Shown here: positions 55,955 through 64,000 of the stretch, piece by piece | Layout: the number at the start of each line of letters is the position of its first letter | Numbering within the stretch: position 1 is the first letter of the stretch | Assembly: GCF_014697075.1 (NCBI RefSeq) | Contig: NZ_JACJRE010000032.1 | Coordinates: forward strand, 26,940 to 90,939 | Origin: Tolypothrix sp. FACHB-123 | GTDB lineage: Bacteria > Cyanobacteriota > Cyanobacteriia > Cyanobacteriales > Nostocaceae | Length of the DNA stretch: 64,000 nucleotides | Direction of reading: 5' to 3' | Made by a program: the position numbers and the translations under genes | Notes under the pieces: model-generated | What the model saw: only the letters and a program-made list of their open reading frames with translations | The model's database searches: none | What the model was told of the DNA's origin: nothing

Positions 55955-55996
55955 GTTGACAGTTGACAGTTGACAATTGACTGTTAACAGTCAACA
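55955..55996. repeat. GTTGACA-type short tandem repeat with inverted copy
   Basis: TTGACAGTTGACAGTTGACA followed by ATTGACTGTTAACAGTCAAC between the convergent eboD and DCC-protein genes. The tail can pair back on the repeat (GTTGAC/GTCAAC) and may act as a weak terminator. Confidence 0.7.
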
Positions 55997-56010
55997 ACTA
56001 AATTTATTAT

Positions 56011-56412
56011 TTACTTACAACTACCATCAACACAAAATGAGGATTGATAGGTACTAGAACGCTTGCCAAAGATAGTATAGCGATTATCGCGGATTTGTTC
56101 GTAAAAGCGATCGCCTGCCCATTTCACCCCAGGTAAAGCGCGATAAGCATCGACAAATATACTTCCTAACGGTAATAAACGGCCAATTTCTTCTGCGGCG
56201 TTACTACCTTGCCAACGTTTTTGGGGTGCATCTGCATCAATTAAAATCATCCCTTGTTCGCATTCTTGGGGCGTAATCCCAAATTTAGCGAGTGTTGGCT
56301 CATCTTGCATCGGACTGTAACGAAACAGCTTGCCTTGATCTAAGCTCTCTAACAATTGCACTAATGTAACGCAGAGATTGCAGTTGCCATCGTAAATCAC
56401 ATAGTAATTCAT
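56011..56412 (-). CDS. DCC-family (DUF393) thiol-disulfide oxidoreductase-like protein
   Basis: A 133-residue protein with the DCC signature at its start: YYVIYDGNCNLCVTLVQLLE, giving DxxCxxC with the redox Cys pair in a thioredoxin-like fold. GMILIDADAPQKRWQGSNAA and the Arg/Tyr element VKWAGDRFYEQIRDNRYTIF complete the family pattern. A C-terminal CVDGSC adds a second Cys pair. Members are thought to act in redox or small-molecule metabolism, but partners are unknown. It is convergent with eboD and not evidently part of the ebo operon. Confidence 0.88.
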   Translation of the reverse strand: MNYYVIYDGNCNLCVTLVQLLESLDQGKLFRYSPMQDEPTLAKFGITPQECEQGMILIDADAPQKRWQGSNAAEEIGRLLPLGSIFVDAYRALPGVKWAGDRFYEQIRDNRYTIFGKRSSTYQSSFCVDGSCK

Positions 56413-56495
56413 CAGCTTAATTTCTACCCTCAGACGTAGATATGGTTTTCTTTCAAGGCTGGGTGCTTGAGGATTTGCATTTAGCTTAACGTTTT

Positions 56496-56705
56496 TTGCT
56501 GCTAGGGAACACTGCTGATGGTAGTGTTGTGTTATGCGATCGCCTCAACACCCCACCTCACCCATGCAAAACCCACTCCGGTAATAATCGCCACTTTACT
56601 GTCTCATCTACCTATCGCGATGAATTAACCGTTGATGACTACAATGATTTGATATCCTATCTAAATCAACCTCACCATCCCATCCCCATACAGAATACTG
56701 AGTAA
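56496..56705 (+). pseudogene. Possible gene remnant or tiny hypothetical ORF
   Basis: A 69-codon frame lies in an otherwise empty 450-base region. Its last 40 codons (HFTVSSTYRDELTVDDYNDL and ISYLNQPHHPIPIQ) have protein-like composition. The first 30 look random, and there is no ribosome-binding site. It may be the 3' remainder of a lost gene. I cannot name a parent family. Confidence 0.25.
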
Positions 56706-56865
56706 TTAATATATACAACGGCAAGAAATAACTTCAAAATTTAGCTCCTAAGTCAATACAGGAACCCCCAAAAACCAGTTACAATTGAAATTCTGTAAAA
56801 TTTCCAGACATCAGCTGTTCCAAGATTCTGGAAAGTTATCTTACTATGTTCAGGGGACTAACACT

Positions 56866-59800
56866 ATGATTAAGCTTGGCTCACTAGTAAAGTCCTCAAA
56901 TAATTCTTTGGGGATTGGCAAAGTTATTGACAACAGTCATAGCGAAATTCTGGTTGAGTATTTCTGCTCACCAGGGCAACGTTTGCAAAAAGCTTTACCT
57001 TTAAATTCACTGTCTTACGCTAAACTGCAACACCAAACTCGCTGCTATATCAAGTTAAAGAACCAAGATACATGGATTGTTGGCAGGATTTTTGCTTGGG
57101 ATGAAGATAGTGAAAAGTATCAGATTGATTTGCCTGATAAAAAAACTGTAATTATTAATGAACAAGACATTTATGTCCGTTGTAATCTACCAGTTAAAGA
57201 CCCTATTGAAACTTTAGCAATCAAAGGACACGAAACGCCTTATTTGTACGACAGAAGATTTTCTTTGCTGAAAAGCTTAGTTAAACAGCGTGCTGTTAGT
57301 CGTGGAATGTCGGGATTAATTTCCGCAAATATTAATCTTTATCCTCATCAAGTTGAAGTTGCTCGCCGCGTCTTAGAAGATGCTAACCAACGCTATTTAC
57401 TAGCAGATGAAGGCGGACTAGGAAAAACTATTGAAGCTGGTATAATTCTCCGTCAATATCTCCTTGATGAACCCAAAAAAGGTGCAATAGTCATTGTTCC
57501 CCCACATTTACTGCCACAATGGCGTAATGAATTAGAACAGAAATTTTACATCTCCCATTTCCCCAAACGAGTCGCTATACTGTCCTTTGATGATGTCCAT
57601 AAAATTAACCCAAAAGCGAGTGTGGGCTTGCTAATTATCGATGAAGCACAGCAAGTTGCAGCAATGGGTACTTCTTTAGAAACAACAGTACGCCAGCGGT
57701 TTGAAACTTACAAAAATTTAGCTCACAGAAGCGAACGTTTAATTTTATTGTCTACCAATCCAGATATCAGCAATGAACAAGAATTGCTGATAATGCTGTA
57801 TTTACTCGAACCAGAAACCTATAGAGTTAATGATTTAACAGGTTTTCGGGAGCAAATCAAAAGACATCAAAGCTTGGGTAAAATTATCTTCTCTCTGAGA
57901 AAAGAGGCTGATGCTTTAAATCTTAAAACTAACTTAGAGCAACTGCAAAATTTATTACCTGAAGATAAATATTTACTCAATTTAATTGAGGATTTGCAAA
58001 ATTCTCAGCAAGAGACAATTATCCAGATAATTTGTACACATATTTGTGATACCTATAGTCTCAGTCGCCAAATCTTGTGTAACCGTCGTGCTAATGTCAC
58101 AGATGTCATATTTAATCGTCAAATTGCACCAAAGGAAGAATACGATTTAGATGAGCGTTCCTATGACATCCATGAACTAATAGAAAAATGGCGGACTGTC
58201 GCACCGCATCAACAGGAATATCAACGCATTTTTCTAATGTTGTTCTTAGCTAGTGGTACTTGGTTAGGTATTTTAGAACAGGTAATTGCAGCACGTTTAA
58301 GTGGAATTCGCAATCAGGAATTGAGCAAAGAATTTGGCAATGATGATGTCAATATTTTGACCCAAACTCCTAAATTCCCTGAAGAAAACGAGCTGTTAAT
58401 GTCATTGCGCCAAATTATCAGCCAACCTTCGGAAGATGGCGATCGCATTGAACTACTGAAAATTATCATCCTCTATCGCCTATCCGAAATTCTCGGATTG
58501 CAATCATACCGGAGTAATATTAAGCAACTCGGTGAACGAGTTAAACAGCGAATTCAAAGACCGATTCCTGGCGATTATTTACCCAAAATTGTCATATTTA
58601 CTGGCTTTAAACAAAGCTGTGCCGAAATTATCCGGATTTTATCGCAAACCTTTGGCGCAGTCAGTGTTACTAGTCAACAATCAGAACAAAACTCTGCACA
58701 AGTTGAGAAAAATTTAACCCAGTTTCAAACCAATCCAAGTTGTTTCATTTTAGTTTGCGATTCTGCGGCTGAGACAGGTTTTAACTTCCAATTTATCAAT
58801 TGGATGATTAATTTTGACCTTCCTTGGTTACCCAAGCAACTAGAACAAAGAATTGGCAGAATTGATAGAATTGGCCGTTCTCCAGAGATTAATTTTACTG
58901 TTTTAGTTGGTGCTGATTTAGAAGAGAGTTTGCATAGTGCTTGGTATAATTTCCTCAAAGATGGACTGGCAATTTTTAATCAATCAATTACTAGTTTCCA
59001 GCCTTATATTAGTAAGAAGTTACCAGAGCTAGAAACTACTCTATTTCATGCAGGCGCTAGTGGTTTATTAAAAGCTACAGAAGCAATTCAACAAGAAATA
59101 TCCCAGGTTGAGATAAACATTAGCGAAGAAAATGCTTTAGCCGAAATTTACCTGTCAGAAACTGAAAATAGTTATTTTCCAGAATTAGACGATTATGATA
59201 GTCAACATCTGGAAATTAAACGCGCTATCGAAGGCTGGCTTGACCAAGCATTACACTTTAAATCAATCTATAGTCCAGAATTACCAGATGTAAAATCCTA
59301 TCAACCCATCAAGCAAACCTTAGTCAGTGCTGATGAATTTCAAAATTACTTTACTAACAGTAATATTGACAAATTAGGCACTTATAATCGCCGCATAGCC
59401 AATCAGAACTCTAATCTCAAATTATTTAGACTTGGCGAAGGATTAGTAGATGCACTCTGTAGCTATCTCAAATGGGATGATAGAGGTCACGCCTTTGCCA
59501 TTTGGCGTCAAGATACATCTTGGAATACCAGTCAAGAAAAAGAATGGTTTGGTTTTCGTTGTAATTATTTAGTTGAAGCTAATCTCAAAGTTGTCAAACA
59601 GATTTTAGCCGAACATCAACAAGATAATTCTCAATTCAACTCCTGGAAGCGGTGCATTGAGGCTTTCTTCCCTCCCATAATTGAAAGTATCTTTATTGAT
59701 GCTGGTTCGGAATTGTTATGTAGTGTGGAAGATGAATCACTCTTAACTATTCTCCAACGTCCTTATAGTAAGGATAAAACTAATAAGTTAGGGCAAGATT

Positions 59801-60150
59801 ATAATCTGGCTAAGGAACGTCTAGAGGTACTGGACAATTTTATTCCCGCTGATAATTGGCAAAATATTTGCTATCAAGTGCGCGATACTTCGAGACAACT
59901 ACTCAGCGAACGTTCTAATTTTCAAGAATTATGTGAACGTGCTGCTCAAGTTGCTGAACAAAAATTAGCGCAAAGAGTAGAACAATTACGTTTACTTTTG
60001 CATCAACAACCAGGAAATTCTACTTTAACTGACGAATTGAAGATAGCAACTGCTGTCAGTGCAGCCATTATCGATGGAATTCGCCAACCAGAAATGCAAC
60101 TTGATTCTGCTGGTTTCATCGTTGTATCTGGACAACCTTTCTCTGGGTAG
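56866..60150 (+). CDS. SNF2/RapA-like helicase, possibly DpdE-related
   Basis: I choose the ATG at 56866 (1094 residues, MIKLGSLVKSSNNSLGIGKV), nine bases after AGGGG. The longer frame begins at TTG in a poor context. N-terminal beta-rich segments (about 1-110, GKVIDNSHSEILVEYF) resemble the Tudor/SH3-like domains of RapA. Helicase motifs: I in LLADEGGLGKTIEAGIILRQ (near 180-195), II in LLIIDEAQQVAA (DEAQ near 258), and VI in QLEQRIGRIDRIGRSP (near 660). A long C-terminal region (about 720-1094) is helical. RapA recycles RNA polymerase; DpdE is part of a 7-deazaguanine DNA-modification system. I see no other dpd gene nearby. Function unresolved. Confidence 0.82.
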   Translation: MIKLGSLVKSSNNSLGIGKVIDNSHSEILVEYFCSPGQRLQKALPLNSLSYAKLQHQTRCYIKLKNQDTWIVGRIFAWDEDSEKYQIDLPDKKTVIINEQDIYVRCNLPVKDPIETLAIKGHETPYLYDRRFSLLKSLVKQRAVSRGMSGLISANINLYPHQVEVARRVLEDANQRYLLADEGGLGKTIEAGIILRQYLLDEPKKGAIVIVPPHLLPQWRNELEQKFYISHFPKRVAILSFDDVHKINPKASVGLLIIDEAQQVAAMGTSLETTVRQRFETYKNLAHRSERLILLSTNPDISNEQELLIMLYLLEPETYRVNDLTGFREQIKRHQSLGKIIFSLRKEADALNLKTNLEQLQNLLPEDKYLLNLIEDLQNSQQETIIQIICTHICDTYSLSRQILCNRRANVTDVIFNRQIAPKEEYDLDERSYDIHELIEKWRTVAPHQQEYQRIFLMLFLASGTWLGILEQVIAARLSGIRNQELSKEFGNDDVNILTQTPKFPEENELLMSLRQIISQPSEDGDRIELLKIIILYRLSEILGLQSYRSNIKQLGERVKQRIQRPIPGDYLPKIVIFTGFKQSCAEIIRILSQTFGAVSVTSQQSEQNSAQVEKNLTQFQTNPSCFILVCDSAAETGFNFQFINWMINFDLPWLPKQLEQRIGRIDRIGRSPEINFTVLVGADLEESLHSAWYNFLKDGLAIFNQSITSFQPYISKKLPELETTLFHAGASGLLKATEAIQQEISQVEINISEENALAEIYLSETENSYFPELDDYDSQHLEIKRAIEGWLDQALHFKSIYSPELPDVKSYQPIKQTLVSADEFQNYFTNSNIDKLGTYNRRIANQNSNLKLFRLGEGLVDALCSYLKWDDRGHAFAIWRQDTSWNTSQEKEWFGFRCNYLVEANLKVVKQILAEHQQDNSQFNSWKRCIEAFFPPIIESIFIDAGSELLCSVEDESLLTILQRPYSKDKTNKLGQDYNLAKERLEVLDNFIPADNWQNICYQVRDTSRQLLSERSNFQELCERAAQVAEQKLAQRVEQLRLLLHQQPGNSTLTDELKIATAVSAAIIDGIRQPEMQLDSAGFIVVSGQPFSG

Positions 60151-60186
60151 TCTTTCAGGATTTCTTGGCATATTTATTGATTCCGT

Positions 60187-60208
60187 AGTGAGGACTTTAG
60201 TCCTCACT
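60187..60208. repeat. Perfect 10-bp palindromic repeat (AGTGAGGACT arms)
   Basis: AGTGAGGACT and AGTCCTCACT around TT, 37 bases after the helicase stop. I recall this as a dispersed Nostoc palindrome. There is no T-tract. It could act as a weak terminator between the helicase and the convergent sulfurtransferase gene. Confidence 0.65.
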
Positions 60209-60319
60209 AAAAGGAAACCAATTGATTTTTTTGTACTCTGGTGTCAGAATTTGTAGCAAAGCTTAACGCACCGATAAATCTGTCAAACTTCCTCCAGGCG
60301 ATCGCATTCTAAAATTGCT

Positions 60320-61174
60320 TCAAATAACTCTGCTATCAATTGGTAAGGAAAAATCACGCGACCATTCATTCCAAGAGCCAAAATAATTTCTCGCCTTAAT
60401 TCCCGCTAATTCCAAAGCAATTAAAGTATTCGCCGCCCTCGAACCTTTAAAACAGTAAATGTAAACTATAGAATTGCTAGTAATCCCTACAGATTGACAA
60501 ATTTCTAAGATTTCCGCTTTTGAACGAAACATGGCAATATTGGAAGATGAACTCATCAACCGATGCCATTCTAACCAAACAGCATTGGGTATTCTACCTT
60601 TACGAGGACAAAAATCAGCACCATAGGGAGAAGAACTTAACCCCAGCCATTCATCGCGATCGCGTACATCTAATTTAATAATTCCCGGATTATCAATGGC
60701 TTGCAACATCTCTGCGGTAGTTACCATTATGTCCGACTGGGGATGCAATTTAAATCTGCTGCTTTCACGAAATGGTACTGCATTGGTAGTCGGTAATCCC
60801 GCCCTGAGCCAGGCTTGATATCCTCCATGTAAGATAGAAACCTGAGCGCAACCTAAATACTTTAATAAGAAAGCTGCGCGACAAGACTGACCGTAACCTT
60901 GATTGAAAGTGTCTTCATAAACAATTAACGACTCAACACCAGAGATTCCTACCCCACTCAGAATTTCAGTAAAATGCGCTTGCAATTTCTGTAATCCTGT
61001 AGGAGAGGAATCTGCTAACAAATAGGTGAAAAAGTCGCGAATATTTACCGCTTGCGGAATATGAGAAATTGCATAATCTTCTGGGCTGCGCGTATCAATA
61101 ATGACAGTTTGTAATGGCTTTGCTGCTAATACAGACGTGATTTCTTGAGGCGAAATGAGGAGTTTTGTATTCAC
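60320..61174 (-). CDS. Tandem-rhodanese sulfurtransferase
   Basis: A 284-residue protein with two rhodanese domains, from a GTG start. The first (about 10-130: VIIDTRSPEDYAISHIPQAV) has a degraded active loop. The second (about 150-275: IIKLDVRDRDEWLG, then RKGRIPNAVWLEWHRLM) carries the catalytic Cys in YIYCFKGSRAANTLI, the CxxGxR loop typical of thiosulfate or mercaptopyruvate sulfurtransferases. The CFKGSR loop is closer to a thiosulfate:cyanide sulfurtransferase than to the CGSGVTA loop of 3-mercaptopyruvate enzymes. No signal peptide. The neighbour downstream is the convergent helicase gene. Confidence 0.9.
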   Translation of the reverse strand: MNTKLLISPQEITSVLAAKPLQTVIIDTRSPEDYAISHIPQAVNIRDFFTYLLADSSPTGLQKLQAHFTEILSGVGISGVESLIVYEDTFNQGYGQSCRAAFLLKYLGCAQVSILHGGYQAWLRAGLPTTNAVPFRESSRFKLHPQSDIMVTTAEMLQAIDNPGIIKLDVRDRDEWLGLSSSPYGADFCPRKGRIPNAVWLEWHRLMSSSSNIAMFRSKAEILEICQSVGITSNSIVYIYCFKGSRAANTLIALELAGIKARNYFGSWNEWSRDFSLPIDSRVI

Positions 61175-61300
61175 GCTTTTATGCTTCTATTGCCTTACCA
61201 TAAAGCATTATCGCCCTCCTCATCGTCTGCATTTAGGAATGCAAATTACAGAACTATGAACTCCAAATGTTATCCGCGAACTTTTGGAAATACATCAAAT

Positions 61301-63514
61301 TTACACGTTAGCAGGATAGTTAACATTATTAGCGATCGCGCCAATTAAATTTAACTTATCAAAAATTTCTCTAGCATCCATGAGTTCGCTTTGAGTTACC
61401 TGACCCATCCGCCCGACTAACACAATCCCATGACATAAAGATGCCATAATTCTGGCATCAACTTTATCTAAAATGGCTGGTGCATCAATTAAAACTAAAT
61501 CATAGGTTTGCTCGCACAATTCCACAATCTCTTTCATCCGCCCTGAACTGAGTAACTTAACTGCATCTTCTGGTGCGGGGCCAGCAGTTAAAACATCAAT
61601 ATCTGGATGAATTGGTTGAATATAATCTGCAACTGAAGTATTACTTTCATCCACTAACAACAAAGATAAACCCCATTCATTAGGAAGTTGCAAAATTTTA
61701 TGCAAGCTAGGATGCTGGAAATTAGCATCTATTACTAATACCCGACGATGCATATGAGCCGCACTAGATGCAAGTCCCAAAGCTAAGGTTGTTTTTCCCT
61801 CACCAGCTAGGGTTGAAGTCAACATTAGTGATTTAAAAGCGACAGGATAATTAAATAATTGAATATTTTGATAGACTAGATCAAAATTTTCGTGATATGG
61901 CAAACCAGGGCTAGTTTCTACTAAATTTGCCGTTTGTTGTTGATGGCGAAATAGTTTAAACAAGCGTTTGTTTTGACTCTTTTTGGCAATATTTGGTACT
62001 GCTCCCAAAAGTCGCAGATTAGTCAGCTTTCTTAATTGTTGTGGTGAATAAATCACATCATGAAATATTTGCCAAATTAAAGCTGTGAGAATACCTAAAA
62101 TTGGCCCAGTAATTAATGCTCCACCTAACAGCAATAATCGCCCGCTACCTATATATGTTCCCTTTTCTGGTGCTTCTAATAATTGCCAATCAAATCCAGT
62201 CTGAGCAATTGTCATTCCTAATGACTGTTGCGTTTGCAGTAATTGTTCAAGTGTTTGGCGACTGTTTCTTACCTCTGGGAGTAGACGATTATACTCAGCT
62301 ACCAAACTAGGATATTTACTCAGTTCAGCTTTTAATTTTTGTTCTGCTTCAACTAAACTTTTTTCATTCGCCAGCAACCCTAAGGAAGTTGTCTGGATTT
62401 GATTTATTTCTTCTACTACCTTTAAATCAACGCCAACAATCTGTCCTGAGGTAATTAATGGTGGCGGGGAATTGGTTGTATTCCGATTTTTTTCTGCTAG
62501 CGATACTTCTTGTTGCAGTAGCGCCAATTGGCTCTGACGTTGCTGTTTGAGAGTTTGAATTATCGGAGAATTTTCGGTATATCGCAGTCGCTGTTGTGTT
62601 AGTGCTATTTCCGTCTTTTGAATCTCATTCAGTAAATTTTGGTAGCGTGGTGATTGACTCAAACGCGATGAAACTATACTTTTTTCCGAAGAAGATAACA
62701 TTTTTCGCTCTAGGTTAGCTTGGCGAGCTTTGATATCTTGAAGTTGGGTGCGTGTATTTTGTAATTGTTTTTGAATATCTGCTAAAGATTGCAGCAGAAT
62801 TTTGCTTTGTACCTCTGGATCGACTAAATTATACTTTTTGCGAAATTTTTCTAATTTTTGTTCAGATTGGGTAACTTGTTTTCTGACTTGGGGTAAGCGA
62901 GCGTTAACATAAGCTAGTCCTTTATTTAATCGCTCGTTTTGTTCTTCAATGTTGTAATTATGATAAACAGTTTGTAATGCTTGCAGTACTTTTTGGGTTT
63001 TAACTGGATCTGTATCTTTAAAAGCAACCTCAAATATTTGATTATTTAGGTCATTAATTCCCGTTGCACTTTTTATCTGAGTTACATTTAAAGGCGATTT
63101 GTCATTTTGTCCTTGTTTGCCTTTAATATCTTCTAAAGTAATATTGGGATAATTAGGACGTAGCAAATCTACAGCTTTTTGGATTAACTGAGAACTCACC
63201 ATCAGTTTTTGCTGCGCTGTGTAGTCTACAATTTGAACTTGAGAATCTTCTTTAATCTTGGTGTCTGTCGCTCTCTGAACCTTATTTCTACCTACCCCTG
63301 GATCTAATTTAGAACTTACCAGTATTTGCATCGAGCTTTGGTAATTTGGTTTCGCCAATATAGCCAAGATTCCAGCCACTGAGATGACTGCACAGGAAAT
63401 ACCTAATGTGAGATAACGTCTGTGAAACAGAATTGTAGTGAGTTGTTTGATATCAACCGCGTTTGGTGAAGAGTTATTGAGCATTTGCCCTTGGTTCAGA
63501 CTACTGTTAGTCAC
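61301..63514 (-). CDS. Wzz/Wzc-like exopolysaccharide chain-length/kinase protein
   Basis: The 737-residue product starts at a GTG with AGAGGA about ten bases upstream. A Wzz domain with a transmembrane helix near residues 38-55 (YLTLGISCAVISVAGILAIL) is followed by a long periplasmic coiled coil (about 190-430). A second transmembrane helix lies near 455-480 (LLLLGGALITGPILGILTAL). The cytoplasmic BY-kinase-like domain has Walker A in STLAGEGKTTLALGL, Walker A' in RRVLVIDANFQHPSL and Walker B in YDLVLIDAPAIL. The expected C-terminal tyrosine cluster is absent (the end is LIGAIANNVNYPANV). It may act as a polysaccharide co-polymerase with ATPase activity but without normal autophosphorylation. 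No Wzx/Wzy is in view. Confidence 0.87.
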   Translation of the reverse strand: MTNSSLNQGQMLNNSSPNAVDIKQLTTILFHRRYLTLGISCAVISVAGILAILAKPNYQSSMQILVSSKLDPGVGRNKVQRATDTKIKEDSQVQIVDYTAQQKLMVSSQLIQKAVDLLRPNYPNITLEDIKGKQGQNDKSPLNVTQIKSATGINDLNNQIFEVAFKDTDPVKTQKVLQALQTVYHNYNIEEQNERLNKGLAYVNARLPQVRKQVTQSEQKLEKFRKKYNLVDPEVQSKILLQSLADIQKQLQNTRTQLQDIKARQANLERKMLSSSEKSIVSSRLSQSPRYQNLLNEIQKTEIALTQQRLRYTENSPIIQTLKQQRQSQLALLQQEVSLAEKNRNTTNSPPPLITSGQIVGVDLKVVEEINQIQTTSLGLLANEKSLVEAEQKLKAELSKYPSLVAEYNRLLPEVRNSRQTLEQLLQTQQSLGMTIAQTGFDWQLLEAPEKGTYIGSGRLLLLGGALITGPILGILTALIWQIFHDVIYSPQQLRKLTNLRLLGAVPNIAKKSQNKRLFKLFRHQQQTANLVETSPGLPYHENFDLVYQNIQLFNYPVAFKSLMLTSTLAGEGKTTLALGLASSAAHMHRRVLVIDANFQHPSLHKILQLPNEWGLSLLLVDESNTSVADYIQPIHPDIDVLTAGPAPEDAVKLLSSGRMKEIVELCEQTYDLVLIDAPAILDKVDARIMASLCHGIVLVGRMGQVTQSELMDAREIFDKLNLIGAIANNVNYPANV

Positions 63515-64000
63515 TATACAAATCCTCTAATCTTTAAATAATAAATCAGGAAGATTTTGATCTAATCTCTTGGGAGTTAAGTTTGATTAAACTGTAGACG
63601 ACATTTTAGTCGAAATGATTCCCGATCTGCCAGATAAACTATTTTCAAGGATTTTACTTAGAGCAATTGTAATTAATATTTTTTAATCTAATATAATTAA
63701 ACTTATTAAATTATTCTAATAGCTAAAATTGATACTAAATATTTTATGGCAATAGCTTAAATTGCTTGTATAAACAAGTGTTTGCGCTCATCTACTATCT
63801 ATAAAAATCTGTATAATTACTTCTACATAGTTTCTAGGGAACTTCAGTGTTAAATCTTGAGACTGTAGCTATTGCTTTTGTATATTATTGTTGATTTTTT
63901 CAATACCTTAGCCAAAATAAGAGGATGAGGAGAGAGGGCACTTTGTAGTAGAGTTATTGTCTCTCACAACGACAACTCAAAAACCACTCTTGCGCCCATG
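63515..64000. other. 486-bp AT-rich right edge, upstream of the Wzc-like gene
   Basis: No gene is visible. It presumably holds the promoter for the minus-strand Wzc-like gene. The window ends in CATG; whether a plus-strand gene starts there cannot be judged. Confidence 0.45.

Overview
The window looks like chromosome of a filamentous, probably hormogonium-forming cyanobacterium of the Nostocales. The evidence is abundant GCGATCGC (HIP1) octamers inside and outside genes, Nostoc-type short tandem repeats (CCCCATG-like heptamers, GTTGTCA/GTTGACA runs) in many gaps, a CyanoQ (PsbQ) lipoprotein gene, a complete hmp-type taxis locus with a divergent hmpF, and a complete six-gene ebo locus. I saw no tRNA, rRNA, CRISPR array, transposase or phage gene.

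Layout. 1-228 is the 3' end of a TrkA-C/RCK potassium-transport protein. 958-13614 is a run of six same-strand genes for exported proteins: three secreted proteins with DUF11-like or related beta-sandwich domains, a 1306-residue protein predicted to be an outer-membrane beta-barrel with Ig-like N-terminal domains, a CSLREA-type parallel beta-helix protein, and a large protein with FlgD-like, lamin-tail and DUF11-like parts. It is the best candidate here for an undescribed surface-assembly system. 14055-17174 encodes a membrane protein with about eight helical repeats, the last six at a near-constant 98-residue period. tilS (17903-18922) converges on hmpF (18953-20722).

21400-33539 is a taxis operon: a PatA-like response regulator, CheY, CheW, an MCP with a TPR front end and no periplasmic sensor, and a giant CheA with C-terminal receiver. 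The CheA linker holds 16 complete tandem 33-34-residue repeats (102-bp DNA period). This locus is expected to steer type IV pilus motility of hormogonia together with HmpF.

33629-43978 is mostly hydrolases: prolyl oligopeptidase, YcxB-like protein, CocE/NonD hydrolase, cupin, isochorismatase-like cysteine hydrolase, a divergent amidohydrolase, an alpha/beta-hydrolase without the usual nucleophile, and a glycine-oxidase-like flavoprotein. The cysteine hydrolase, cupin and amidohydrolase could form a small nitrogen-compound salvage unit. psbQ, a small conserved protein, a membrane-anchored NodB-type deacetylase and a DUF5009 membrane acyltransferase follow.

48660-55943 is the ebo locus, with eboA-B-C-E-F on the minus strand and eboD diverging. 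The family is linked to export of the scytonemin precursor to the periplasm. Each gap inside the minus-strand ebo operon downstream of eboB carries a different short genomic repeat. The right end has a DCC thioredoxin-like protein, a SNF2/RapA-type helicase that may be related to DpdE, a tandem-rhodanese sulfurtransferase, and a Wzz/Wzc-like exopolysaccharide protein without the usual C-terminal tyrosine cluster.
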